This document shows, piece after piece, positions 48,309 through 57,411 of a DNA stretch of 64,000 nucleotides. The notes beneath the pieces were generated by a model. It saw only the letters and a list, made by a program, of their open reading frames with translations, made no database searches and was not told the origin of the DNA. Within the stretch, counting starts at the first letter, position 1. Each line of letters starts with the position of its first letter. The translations under genes were made by a program, and so were the position numbers. The stretch is from Nucisporomicrobium flavum (GTDB lineage: Bacteria > Actinomycetota > Actinomycetes > Mycobacteriales > Micromonosporaceae): the NCBI RefSeq assembly GCF_016464385.1, contig NZ_JADMLH010000008.1, positions 191,688 through 255,687 of the forward strand. The letters run 5' to 3'.

Positions 48309-50480
48309 CTACGCCTTCTGGATCTCTGCGGGCCGGCCCGCGTCGGGCAGCTTCGGGTCCCGCTTGAGCGTGTCCACCAGCTCGGCGTGCACGATGAGCC
48401 GCTGGTAGTTGTTGAACTTCGGGTTGCAGGTGGTCAGCGTCAGCATCGCCTTCGTGGGCTTCTTGCCGGGCTGGCCGGGTACGGGCGCGACGACCTCGAC
48501 CTGCGACGGCCGTACCACCTCGCTCGAGCTGACCTTGTAGACGTACCAGCTCGAGCGCGTCTCCACGCCGATCACGTCACCGGGCTTCAGCTCGTCCAGC
48601 CGCCAGAAGATCTTGCGGATGCGGTGGCCGGCGACCGAGAAGTTGCCGACCTTGCCGGGCTGGGCGGTGTCCGGGTAGTGCCCCGGCGCGTACCGGATGT
48701 CCTGCGGCCGTACGCCGTTGACCACGACCCATTCCATGCCGAGCTTCGGGATGTACAGCCGCCCGACGAGGTTCTTGCCGGGCGCGGCGGGAGCGGCCTT
48801 CGTCGGCCCGGCGCTGGGCGCGACGGTCGGGTCGTTCCACTCCTGGTCGAGCTGGTCGGCCAGGGTGTCCTGCTCGTCCTGCACCTTCGCGGAGTTGCCG
48901 AACACCTCGTACCCGGCGAACAGCAGGATGATCAGCCCGAACGTGATCATCAGTTCGCCGGACACCCGGACGCCCGTGCGGATCCGCGAGCCCAGCGTCG
49001 GGCGGGTCAACTCGGAATACACGCTCTTGTAGCCCTCGCCGGTCTGCTCGGGCCGCAGCTTGACGACCTTCTCGCCGCGCTTCGGCTTCGGCTCCTCGGC
49101 CGGCTCGACATCCGGCTCCCGCTCGGCCGCCGCCGCGGCAGCGGCCACCGAGGCCGCACCGACCACGCCGTCCTCCTTGCCGCGGGGCCGCGCCGGCTTG
49201 GCCGGCGCCTGCGGCGGGGTCTTCTTCCGTACGGCGGGCAGCAAACCGGTCGGCGCATCGGCGGTACGGATGACAGCCGTGGCGGAAGGATCGTTCCCGC
49301 CCGCCTCCGGGCCCGGCCGGCGCGCGATGTCCGCAGCCACCGGCTCGGCGGCCACCGGCTCGTCCCGGCGTGCCCACCTGCCCCGTGGCGATGCCTCCGC
49401 GGCCTGCCGCTCGTCCCGGCGTCCCCACCGGCCCCGCGACGGCTCCTCGGCGGTCTGCGGCTCGACCAGCTCCTCCCAGGCGCTCCCGGCCGCGCTGTTC
49501 ATCCAGGCGCCGGTCTCGGAGTGATCCCACCCGGTACTGGTCGAACCCGTGCCGCTCTGCCACCCGGTGCCGCCCTCGGCCGCCCGGCGACGCTCACCGC
49601 GCCACCGGTCGTCCTCGTTCAGGGTGTCGTAGCCGCCGGTGCCCTGCTGCCGGCCGGCTGGACTGCCGGCGGTCGGCCCCGGAACGCTGCCCGCGCTCTG
49701 CGGGACCACCGGATTCGGCGGAGTGACCGGGGTGGCCGGGGTGGCCGCGCTTCGCGGAATTGCCGGATCTTGCGGAGTGGCCGCGCTTCGCGGGATGACC
49801 GGGCTTCGCGGGATGACCGGGCTTCGCGGGACGGCCGGTCCGTCGGCCGGGATGCTGCCCGGGGTCTGCGGCGTGGCCGGACTCTGCGGGATGGCAGGGC
49901 TGTCGGTCCCGGTGCTCCCCGGTGCGGCGGAGCTCCCGCCGGCCGGCGCGAAGAAGTCGAAGGTCCCGGGCCTGCCGGGCGTCACACCGGGGCCTGCCGG
50001 GGCGGCATCCGAGCGCGCCCGGGCAGCAGCGGCGGCGCGGGCCACGAGCGGGTCGACCCCCGCGGCCTCACCGGTCGGCACCGACGCGCCGACGGAGGGC
50101 ACCGTTGGCTGCGGTGGCACTGCCGGGCCCGCAGGCACCGGCCCTCGCACCGGCTGCGCCCCGCCGACCGGCGGGGTGGGCTGAAGAGGGCCGGCCGGCG
50201 GCGAGGGCTGAAGTGGAACCGCCGCAGCAGCAGATGGCGGGGACGCGACAGGAGGCTGAGCCGGGACGGGAGGCGTCACGGGCCTCGCCGAGGGCGGGGC
50301 GGGGACCGCGGCGCCGGTGGCCGACGGCCAGGCCGGGTTCCCCAGCCCGACCGGGGGCTCGAGCGGCCCGCCCGGCACCCCGCCCGGCGTGGCGTCCGTG
50401 ACGCGCGGGATGAAAGCGGTCTGCGCGTCGGTGTCGGGTGCGCGGTGCCGGCCCGAGTTGGGCGTCTCCGGGGCTGCCAT
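48309..50480 (-). CDS. srtE: Class E sortase with very long disordered N-terminus
   Basis: 723-aa sortase. The catalytic domain is C-terminal (about 565-715): His619 in VAGHR, Cys685 in TLTTCNP and Arg694 in NNYQR. One membrane helix lies at about 510-529. The preceding 508 residues are Pro/Ala/Ser-rich, probably cytosolic and unstructured, with imperfect repeats (IPRSPVIPRS). Class E sortases anchor LAXTG proteins such as long chaplins and pilins to the wall. No LAXTG substrate is evident in this window. The start shares one base with the DUF881 stop (TAATG). Confidence 0.93.
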   Translation of the reverse strand: MAAPETPNSGRHRAPDTDAQTAFIPRVTDATPGGVPGGPLEPPVGLGNPAWPSATGAAVPAPPSARPVTPPVPAQPPVASPPSAAAAVPLQPSPPAGPLQPTPPVGGAQPVRGPVPAGPAVPPQPTVPSVGASVPTGEAAGVDPLVARAAAAARARSDAAPAGPGVTPGRPGTFDFFAPAGGSSAAPGSTGTDSPAIPQSPATPQTPGSIPADGPAVPRSPVIPRSPVIPRSAATPQDPAIPRSAATPATPVTPPNPVVPQSAGSVPGPTAGSPAGRQQGTGGYDTLNEDDRWRGERRRAAEGGTGWQSGTGSTSTGWDHSETGAWMNSAAGSAWEELVEPQTAEEPSRGRWGRRDERQAAEASPRGRWARRDEPVAAEPVAADIARRPGPEAGGNDPSATAVIRTADAPTGLLPAVRKKTPPQAPAKPARPRGKEDGVVGAASVAAAAAAAEREPDVEPAEEPKPKRGEKVVKLRPEQTGEGYKSVYSELTRPTLGSRIRTGVRVSGELMITFGLIILLFAGYEVFGNSAKVQDEQDTLADQLDQEWNDPTVAPSAGPTKAAPAAPGKNLVGRLYIPKLGMEWVVVNGVRPQDIRYAPGHYPDTAQPGKVGNFSVAGHRIRKIFWRLDELKPGDVIGVETRSSWYVYKVSSSEVVRPSQVEVVAPVPGQPGKKPTKAMLTLTTCNPKFNNYQRLIVHAELVDTLKRDPKLPDAGRPAEIQKA

Positions 50481-51289
50481 TACTTCGTGACCTCGGCGGA
50501 TCGGAGGTCACTCGACCCGTCGTACGCCCGCACAGTCACGTTCCTCTCGACGGTTTCCGTGTAGCCGAGGCCGAAGTCGGCGACCGCTGCCCGGAATTGC
50601 TGGACTCCCTCTGCGGACTCCAACGCTCGGTGCATCCCTGTGGGTTCGCCAATCGCCGTGATCTTGAATGGCGGCGAGAAGACCTGGCCGTGCAACAGCA
50701 GCGTATTGCCGACACAGCGTACCGCGCTGGTCGAAATGACGCGGACATCCATGATCGACATTGCCTCGGCCCCACCAGCCCAGAGGGCGTTCACGACCGC
50801 CTGGACGTCACCCTGGTGGACGACGAGATCATCGTTCTGGGGGACGTCGCCGCCGGTGTCGGTGGGCCGCCGCGACGAGTCGTTGAGGGTGACGGTGAGG
50901 CCCGGCCCGTGCAGCGCGGTGAAGCCGGCCGGCTCGCGCATCGCATCCGCCCGTTGCCGGGCCTCTTTGACCGGAGTGTCCACGTCGGCGAGGCGCGCGG
51001 CGTCCTGGTCGACGGTCGTACGCAGTCCCGCGGCCTGCTTCTCCCGCTGCTCGAGGCGCGTGCGCTTGTCGGCAATCAGCTGGGCCAGCTGCGGGCGCCG
51101 GTCGTCGCGCAGCGCCGTGCCGTCGGCCGTGGTGGCCGAGGTGGTGAAGAGGAGTCCGGCGGCCAGTGCGATCAGCGGTACGCCCACCGACCAGCCCCGT
51201 TGCCGTTGTCCGCGGCGCCGGGGGCGGAGTCCGCCGAGGGCCCGGCGCATGACAAGTCGCCACGAGGGCGTCCCCGTGGTGTACTCCAC
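50480..51289 (-). CDS. DUF881 membrane protein
   Basis: 269-aa protein with one N-terminal membrane helix (about 35-55), a coiled-coil (LIADKRTRLEQREKQAAGL region) and an outer DUF881 domain containing GPGLTVTLND, the segment with DLQ-like VVNALWAGGAEAMSIMDVRV, and a C-terminal mixed domain. DUF881 proteins occur near division genes in actinobacteria, and fold similarity to division-protein domains has been suggested. The GTG at 51289 is preceded by GAGGAAG; a longer GTG start at 51325 is possible. Divergent from crgA. Confidence 0.88.
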   Translation of the reverse strand: MEYTTGTPSWRLVMRRALGGLRPRRRGQRQRGWSVGVPLIALAAGLLFTTSATTADGTALRDDRRPQLAQLIADKRTRLEQREKQAAGLRTTVDQDAARLADVDTPVKEARQRADAMREPAGFTALHGPGLTVTLNDSSRRPTDTGGDVPQNDDLVVHQGDVQAVVNALWAGGAEAMSIMDVRVISTSAVRCVGNTLLLHGQVFSPPFKITAIGEPTGMHRALESAEGVQQFRAAVADFGLGYTETVERNVTVRAYDGSSDLRSAEVTK

Positions 51290-51457
51290 GTCGGTCTTCC
51301 TCCCCGGGATGTCCGAAAAACCCACCGGCGGGTGCCTGTGCGCGCGCCGCCTTGACTACGCTAGCTATCGAACAGTATTCGCCACGGGCAGCTTTCGGTG
51401 TCCCCGGAGCCGCTCAGGGGTGGGTTGTTCACCACTTGTTGCCCTCAGGAGAGCGCC

Positions 51458-51721
51458 GTGCCGAAGTCACAGGTTCGCAAGAAGAAGGTCTACACGCCGC
51501 CGACGGACATCCGTCCGGCAGCGACGGCCGCGTCCAAGAAGCCGAGTCCGGTGTGGCTGCCCGCCACGGCGGTCTTCTTGATCGTCTTCGGCATCGCCTG
51601 GCTGGTCGTGTACTACCTCTCCGAGCAGCAGTACCCGGTCGAGGCGTGGCACTACTGGAACCTGCTCGTCGGCTTCGGCTGCATGGTCGCCTCGCTGGCG
51701 ATCCTGTCGCGCTGGCGCTGA
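51458..51721 (+). CDS. crgA: Cell division protein CrgA
   Basis: 87-aa membrane protein with two helices (about 32-54 and 65-84) and the characteristic start MPKSQVRKKKVYTPPTD. In Streptomyces CrgA delays septation of aerial hyphae; in mycobacteria it helps assemble the divisome with FtsZ, FtsQ and Wag31. The GTG start follows AGGAGAGC. Its place next to DUF881/sortase/pabA and the PknB operon is the usual actinobacterial arrangement. Confidence 0.95.
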   Translation: MPKSQVRKKKVYTPPTDIRPAATAASKKPSPVWLPATAVFLIVFGIAWLVVYYLSEQQYPVEAWHYWNLLVGFGCMVASLAILSRWR

Positions 51722-51849
51722 CGACCGCACGCCCGTCGGCCGTCGTCGCCCTCGAGGCGGTGGCGGTGCGTCGCCGTACCCTTCTGCGCTGCTCGCGGCC
51801 GTAACCGATGCCCGTGGGCGCAACCGGCCGTAAAGTCTGATCCGCGACC

Positions 51850-51887
51850 GCGCACCCTGCCGGCCTCCCGGCCGCGGGGTGCGCTTT
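51850..51887 (+). terminator. Terminator after crgA
   Basis: GCGCACCC pairs with GGGTGCGC, with an inner GGCC-type hairpin, and TTT follows. Lies 130 bp after the crgA stop. Confidence 0.75.
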
Positions 51888-51999
51888 CGGCTGATCGGGC
51901 CCGGTCGTCGCTGAGACGAACCCAACCGCGATCTGCGGCGCGCACACTGATTACTCGTGGGTAACATGGTCGCCACCCGACCGAGGAGGCACAACGCAG

Positions 52000-54135
52000 A
52001 TGGGCATCGCGCAGATCGTCGCCACCGTCCTGGCGGGCGCCGTCACGCTCGTAGCGGTCGTCCTCGCGGTGCGTGCCGTCATGACGATGACCGCGGTGAT
52101 CCGGCAGGGCCAGCCGGCGCCGGAGCGCTTCACGGACAAGGGCCCCCGGACCCGGACCATGCTGGTCGAGACGCTCGGGCACACCCGCATGCTGAAGTGG
52201 AGCACCGTCGGCGCCGCCCACTGGTTCGTGATGGTCTCCTTCATGATCCTGTTCCTGCTGGTGGTGGAGGCGTACTTCGAGGTCGTCGACCCCACCGGCG
52301 GCCTGCCGATCGTCGGCCACTGGACCGTGTACGGCCTGGTCACCGAGTGGGTCGCCGTGCTCGGCCTGCTCGGCATCCTGTACCTGATCTACCGGCGGCA
52401 GCGCGACCGGCGGGCCAAGCGCAGCCGGTTCCTGGGCTCGACGATGTGGCAGGGCTACTTCGTCGAGGCCGTCATCCTCGGCGTGCTGGTCTGCGGTTTC
52501 CTGATCCGCGGGTTCAAGGTCGCCAACGACACCTTCGAGTTCCCGGCCTGGGCCACCCCGGTCAGCCACGGCGTCGGCGCGCTGCTGCCGGCGGCCGAGG
52601 ACGGCCCGACCTGGGTCGCGCTGGTCAAGCTGCTCATCTCGATGGCGTGGCTGATCACCATCGCGCTGAACGTGACGATGGGCGTGGCCTGGCACCGCTT
52701 CCTGGCCTTCTTCAACATCTTCTTCAAGCGCAACCCGGAGAAGCCGGCCGGCTCCGGCCTGGGCCCGCTGCGGCCGATGATGAGCGACGGCAAGCCGCTG
52801 GACTTCGAGGAGGCCGATCCGGAGAAGGACCAGTTCGGCGTCGCCCAGGTCGAGCAGTTCACCTGGAAGGGCCTGCTGGACTTCTCCACCTGTACGGAGT
52901 GCGGCCGCTGCCAGTCGCAGTGCCCGGCCTGGAACACGGCGAAGCCGCTGTCGCCCAAGCTGCTCGTGCTGTCGCTGCGTGACCACGCGTACGCGAAGGC
53001 GCCGTACCTGCTGGCCGGCGGTGGCAAGGACCTGACCGGCGAGGAGAAGGCGACCGAGGAGCAGCTGAAGGGCGTCGACGTGCTGGCGCTCGCGGAGGCC
53101 GACCGGCCGCTGATCGGCACCGAGGCGGAGAACGGCGTCATCGACCCGGACGTGCTGTGGAGCTGCACCACCTGCGGCGCCTGCGTCGAGCAGTGCCCGG
53201 TCGACATCGAGCACGTCGACCACATCGTCGACATGCGCCGCTACCAGGTGCTCATCGAGTCGAGCTTCCCCGCCGAGGCGGGCGTGATGCTGCGCAACCT
53301 CGAGAACAAGGGCAACCCCTGGGGCGCGCCGCAGAACACCCGCGAGGACTGGACCAAGGGCCTCGACTTCGAGATCAAGCGGGTCGGCGAGGACGACTTC
53401 GAGTACCTGTTCTGGGTCGGCTGCGCCGGCGCGTTCGAGGACCGGGCGAAGAAGACCACCCGCGCGGTCGCCACGCTGCTGCACGAGGCCGGCGTCGACT
53501 TCGCGATCCTCGGCGAGGGTGAGACCTGCACCGGCGACCCGGCCCGGCGCATCGGCAACGAGTTCGTCTTCCAGATGCTCGCGCAGCAGAACGTCGAGAC
53601 GCTGACCGAGGCGAACGTCAAGAAGATCGTCGCCACCTGCCCGCACTGCTTCAACACGCTCGGCAACGAGTACGAGCAGCTGGGCCTCAAGGTCGAGGTC
53701 GTGCACCACACCCAGCTGCTCGCCCACCTGGTGAAGCAGGGCAAGCTCACCCCGGTCCAGCCGATCGAGGGTGACGTCACCTACCACGACCCCTGCTACC
53801 TGGGCCGGCACAACCGCGTCTTCGAGGCGCCCCGCGAGGTCCTCGGCGAGGCGGCCAACCTCATCGAGATGCCCCGCAACTCCGAACGTTCCTTCTGCTG
53901 CGGCGCCGGCGGCGCCCGCATGTGGATGGAGGAGAAGATCGGCAAGCGGATCAACGTGGAGCGCACCGAGGAGGCCCTCGCGACCGGCGCGAAGACCATC
54001 GCGGTCGGCTGCCCGTTCTGCTACACGATGATCGGCGACGGCGTCACCGGCAAGGGCGAGCAGGAGAACGTCGAGGTCATCGACGTGGCCAGCGTCCTGC
54101 TGCGCAGCATCAAGGGCGACAAGGCGCCCGCCTAG
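52000..54135 (+). CDS. EtfD-like membrane iron-sulfur oxidoreductase
   Basis: 711-aa protein: about five to six N-terminal membrane helices (1-245), then two 4Fe-4S ferredoxin motifs (CTECGRCQSQCP and CTTCGACVEQCP) and two CCG-type cysteine-rich domains (CPHCFNTLGNEY, CCGAGGARMW, GCPFCYTM). This is the layout of Rv0338c/EtfD, the membrane ETF dehydrogenase that passes electrons from acyl-CoA dehydrogenases through ETF to the quinone pool. A GAGGAGG site precedes the ATG. It could serve the acyl-CoA dehydrogenase encoded 30 kb away. Its stop overlaps the convergent GPP34 gene by 4 bp. Confidence 0.92.
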   Translation: MGIAQIVATVLAGAVTLVAVVLAVRAVMTMTAVIRQGQPAPERFTDKGPRTRTMLVETLGHTRMLKWSTVGAAHWFVMVSFMILFLLVVEAYFEVVDPTGGLPIVGHWTVYGLVTEWVAVLGLLGILYLIYRRQRDRRAKRSRFLGSTMWQGYFVEAVILGVLVCGFLIRGFKVANDTFEFPAWATPVSHGVGALLPAAEDGPTWVALVKLLISMAWLITIALNVTMGVAWHRFLAFFNIFFKRNPEKPAGSGLGPLRPMMSDGKPLDFEEADPEKDQFGVAQVEQFTWKGLLDFSTCTECGRCQSQCPAWNTAKPLSPKLLVLSLRDHAYAKAPYLLAGGGKDLTGEEKATEEQLKGVDVLALAEADRPLIGTEAENGVIDPDVLWSCTTCGACVEQCPVDIEHVDHIVDMRRYQVLIESSFPAEAGVMLRNLENKGNPWGAPQNTREDWTKGLDFEIKRVGEDDFEYLFWVGCAGAFEDRAKKTTRAVATLLHEAGVDFAILGEGETCTGDPARRIGNEFVFQMLAQQNVETLTEANVKKIVATCPHCFNTLGNEYEQLGLKVEVVHHTQLLAHLVKQGKLTPVQPIEGDVTYHDPCYLGRHNRVFEAPREVLGEAANLIEMPRNSERSFCCGAGGARMWMEEKIGKRINVERTEEALATGAKTIAVGCPFCYTMIGDGVTGKGEQENVEVIDVASVLLRSIKGDKAPA

Positions 54136-54782
54136 GACGCGGCCGCCGCGGCGACCGCGACCACCACCACCGCGGACTGGATCTCGTCGATCGTCTTCTT
54201 GACGGCCGCCGCGGCCCAGGCGCCCGCGGAGATCTCCTTCAGCCGGGCCTTGACCTGCTTGCGGTCCAGGCCGGCGAAGACCTTGCGGTCCAGGCTGGTC
54301 GCTGTCACCAGGGCGCACAGGGCCGCCGTACGCGGCTCCACCGGCCCCTGACCCGACACGGCCGCGAGCAGCCGCTGCCGGGCCTCCGACTCCTCCGCCG
54401 GCTCCACGCCGTCCCGGGCGGGATAGCGGGTACGCGGGAAGAACCGCAGCACCTTGCTCTCCTCGCGGGTGAGCACCTCCGCCTCGACGAGCCGGTCCAA
54501 CGTCCGGCCGCGGGCGTCCTTGGCGAGCTTCGCCACCCAGTAGCCGGGCTTGCGGCCCTGCTCGTCGGCGGCGATCCGGGCCAGCGCCTCGTCGACCTGG
54601 GCATCGCCGGTGGGGCTCGGGTCGATGACGACGACCTTCTTGTCCACCACGTCGACGCGCTCGGCGAGGGCCAGCTCCAGCAGCAGCGCCCCGCCGAGGC
54701 CGTTGTCGAGGCTCGTACCGTCGGTGTCCTTCGACCCGTCGTCGCGGTACGCCAGCAATGCGAACTCCTCGGCCAGGTTCAT
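54132..54782 (-). CDS. GPP34 (GOLPH3/VPS74-like) family protein
   Basis: 216-aa mostly helical protein of the GPP34 family. The NLAEEFALLAYRDDG start, the LGGALLLELALAERVDV hydrophobic helix, and the RTLDRLVEAEVLTREE segment are typical. Eukaryotic relatives bind phosphatidylinositol-4-phosphate at the Golgi; actinobacteria have many copies of unknown role, probably membrane-peripheral. An Ala/Val-rich C-terminus (VVVVAVAAAAAS) could insert into a membrane. ATG at 54782. Confidence 0.85.
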   Translation of the reverse strand: MNLAEEFALLAYRDDGSKDTDGTSLDNGLGGALLLELALAERVDVVDKKVVVIDPSPTGDAQVDEALARIAADEQGRKPGYWVAKLAKDARGRTLDRLVEAEVLTREESKVLRFFPRTRYPARDGVEPAEESEARQRLLAAVSGQGPVEPRTAALCALVTATSLDRKVFAGLDRKQVKARLKEISAGAWAAAAVKKTIDEIQSAVVVVAVAAAAAS

Positions 54783-54872
54783 GCCACGAAGGTAAACGGT
54801 GCGCGCACGAGCCACCGCGTGCATGTGCCCGATGCCCGGTTCCGGCACAATGAGGGCCGAGGTGAACCGATC

Positions 54873-56204
54873 ATGGCCGGCCTGCTCCTGACCGCGGTGC
54901 TCCCGCTGGTGGCTTTCGCGCTGCTGACGGCGGGCAACGCCTTCTTCGTGGCGGCCGAGTTCGGGCTGGTCACCGTCGACCGGGTCGAGATCGACAAGCG
55001 GGCCGACGGCGGCGACCGCCGGGCCCGGACGGTGCGGCACGCGCTGCACGAGCTGTCCTTCCAGCTCTCGGGTACGCAGCTCGGCATCACGCTGACCACG
55101 CTGCTGACCGGCTACCTGGCCGAGCCCGCGCTGTCCCGGCTGTTCACGCCGATGATCGAGCACGTCGCCGGCGGGAGCACCGACACGATCACGCATCTGC
55201 TCGCGCTCGTGCTCGCCACCGTCCTGTCGATGCTCTTCGGTGAGCTCGTACCCAAGAACGCGGCCCTGGCCCGCCCGATGCGGGTCGCCCTCGCGACCGC
55301 GGCCCCGCTGCGGACCTTCTCGAAGCTGTTCGGCTGGCTCATCGGCGCGCTGAACGGCTCCGCCAACTGGCTGGTCCGCCGCCTCGGGATCGAACCGCAG
55401 GAGGAGCTCGCCAGCGCCCGCTCCCCTGAGGAGCTGGGCCTGCTCGCCGCGATCAGCGCCCGGGCGGGAGCGCTGCCGGCCGAGACGGCGACGCTGCTGC
55501 GCCGCACGATCCGCTTCGGCGAGAAACGCGCGGCCAAGGCGATGACCCCGCGCGTCGACGTGGTCGGCCTGAAGACCACCGCGAGCGTCGCGGACCTGAT
55601 CAAGGTCGCGCGGGAGACCGGACACACCCGCTTCCCCGTGTACGAGTCGACGCTCGACCTCGTGATGGGGGTGGTCGGGGTGCCGGATGCGCTCGGCGTG
55701 CCACCGGACCGCCGAGCCTCCACGCCGGTGTCGGCCGTGGCCCGTGAACCGATCTACGTCCCGGAGAGCCTGGGCCTCGACAAGGTCCTCGCCGCCCTGC
55801 GCGAGGCGGACGCCGACCTGGCCATCGTGGTCGACGAGTACGGCGGCACGGACGGCGTCGTCACCGTCGAGGACCTCATCGAGGAGCTGGTCGGTGAGAT
55901 CGCCGACGAGTACGACCTGGACGTCACCGAGGCCGCCAGCGAGGAGCTGACCGCGCCGGACGGCGGCCGGACGTTCCTGGTCGACGGGCTGCTGCGCGAG
56001 GACGAGGTGGTGGAACAGACCGGCTTCCGGCTGCCCGAGGGCCCGTACGAGACGCTCGCCGGCTTCCTGCTCGCCCGCCTTGGCCACATCCCGGTGCCGG
56101 GCGAGTCGCTCGAGGAGGACGGCTGGGAGTTCACCGTCATGGAGGTCGACCGGCACCGCGTCGAACAGGTACGCGTCGTGGCCCCGGAGCCGGCCGATGA
56201 CTGA
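54873..56204 (+). CDS. CNNM/CBS-domain membrane protein (hemolysin-C/CorC family)
   Basis: 443-aa protein: N-terminal CNNM (DUF21) membrane domain with three to four helices (1-190), a CBS pair (about 210-335, with AIVVDEYGGTDGVVTVEDLIEEL) and a C-terminal CorC_HlyC domain (about 350-435). Family members export or regulate Mg2+/Co2+. Upstream GAGGTGA fits a ribosome site. The following gene encodes a second, shorter member and overlaps it by 8 bp, suggesting a heteromeric pair. Confidence 0.93.
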   Translation: MAGLLLTAVLPLVAFALLTAGNAFFVAAEFGLVTVDRVEIDKRADGGDRRARTVRHALHELSFQLSGTQLGITLTTLLTGYLAEPALSRLFTPMIEHVAGGSTDTITHLLALVLATVLSMLFGELVPKNAALARPMRVALATAAPLRTFSKLFGWLIGALNGSANWLVRRLGIEPQEELASARSPEELGLLAAISARAGALPAETATLLRRTIRFGEKRAAKAMTPRVDVVGLKTTASVADLIKVARETGHTRFPVYESTLDLVMGVVGVPDALGVPPDRRASTPVSAVAREPIYVPESLGLDKVLAALREADADLAIVVDEYGGTDGVVTVEDLIEELVGEIADEYDLDVTEAASEELTAPDGGRTFLVDGLLREDEVVEQTGFRLPEGPYETLAGFLLARLGHIPVPGESLEEDGWEFTVMEVDRHRVEQVRVVAPEPADD

Positions 56205-57222
56205 GCTCTTCGTGACAGTGGCACTGCTGCTGGGCAATGCGCTGTTCGTCGGCGGCGAGTTCGCGCTGATCGCGTCGCGGCGTACGGCCCTCGAACCGCT
56301 CGCCGCGACCTCCCGCCCGGCCCGCTGGGCGCTGTCCGCAATGAACCAGATCCCGCTCATGATCGCCGGGGCCCAGCTGGGCATCACGATCTGCTCGCTC
56401 GGCCTCGGCGCGATCGCCGAACCCGCGGTGGCCCACCTGCTCGAGGGCCCGTTCGCGGCGGCCCACCTGCCCGAGGGCGCGGTCCACCCGGTCGCCCTGG
56501 TGGTCGCGCTGGGCATTGTGGTCTTCCTGCACACGGTGGTCGGCGAGATGGTGCCGAAGAACATCACGCTGGCCGGCCCCGAGCGGTCCGCGCTCATCCT
56601 CGGCCCGTTCATGCTGGCCTTCTGCACGGCGACCCGCCCGATCCTGACGGCGATGCGCTGGGCGGCGCGTACGGTCCTCAGCCTGTGGAAGGTCGAGGCG
56701 ACGGACGCGGTGAAGACCGTGTTCACGGCCGAGGAACTCGCCGGGATGGTCACCCAGGCCCGCTCGGAAGGCCTGCTCGGCACGGAACAGTACGAACGCA
56801 TCCACGCCGCGCTGGGCCTCAACGAGCGGACCGCGGCGGACACCCTGCGCCCCTGGTCGGGCGTGACGACGGTGGCGGACGACGCGTCCCCGGCCACCAT
56901 CGAGGCGCTGTCCACGCGCAGCGGACGCTCCCGGTTCCCGGTCGTGCAGCGTGAATCCCGGCGCGTGCTGGGCTTCGTACACGTCAAGGACGTCCTGGGT
57001 TACGAAGGCCCGCAGCGCCGCCTCCCGATCCCGGCGGAGATCATCCGCCCGCTCGCGGTGGTCCCGCCGGACCGCAACCTCGCCGACCTCCTCCTGACCA
57101 TGCGCCGCGACCGGCGGCACATCGTGCTGGTGAGCGAGGGCAGGCGGCCGCTGGGGGTGATCGCGCTGGACGACGTGCTGCACGCGGTCGTGGGCGAGCC
57201 GGCCGGCCGGCCGGCGAGCTAG
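56197..57222 (+). CDS. CNNM/CBS-domain membrane protein lacking the CorC domain
   Basis: 341-aa CNNM protein with membrane domain (about 1-180) and CBS pair (about 205-330), but without the C-terminal CorC_HlyC domain present in its upstream partner. The GAQLGITICSLGLGAIAEP and GEMVPKNITLA motifs are typical of DUF21. The start overlaps the previous gene by 8 bp. Paired long/short CNNM genes are common in actinomycetes, and the two products probably work in one membrane complex. Confidence 0.93.
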   Translation: MTELFVTVALLLGNALFVGGEFALIASRRTALEPLAATSRPARWALSAMNQIPLMIAGAQLGITICSLGLGAIAEPAVAHLLEGPFAAAHLPEGAVHPVALVVALGIVVFLHTVVGEMVPKNITLAGPERSALILGPFMLAFCTATRPILTAMRWAARTVLSLWKVEATDAVKTVFTAEELAGMVTQARSEGLLGTEQYERIHAALGLNERTAADTLRPWSGVTTVADDASPATIEALSTRSGRSRFPVVQRESRRVLGFVHVKDVLGYEGPQRRLPIPAEIIRPLAVVPPDRNLADLLLTMRRDRRHIVLVSEGRRPLGVIALDDVLHAVVGEPAGRPAS

Positions 57223-57411
57223 CGCGGCGGCCCTCCGGCCTCCGCCGCGACCCCGCCGCGCCCCCGCGTCTGCGCCCCGCCCGTGCCTGCGCCGCGTCGC
57301 CGAGGCGCGCGTGGCCGTTTGGCCGACCTCATTCGGGTGCTTTAGCCCATTTTTGCGCCGTCTCGGAGTTTGTAGTTAACAAGTCAACGCCCGGTTTTGG
57401 ACAATAGCCGC

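Noticed and set aside
48042..50564. Long open frame antisense to the class E sortase (840 codons)
   Set aside because: Same effect; the minus strand encodes the sortase catalytic motifs and well-placed coupled starts, the plus frame has no recognisable domain.
51652..54318. Long open frame antisense to the EtfD-like gene (888 codons)
   Set aside because: The sense strand has ferredoxin and CCG cysteine motifs; the antisense product is repetitive and composition-driven.
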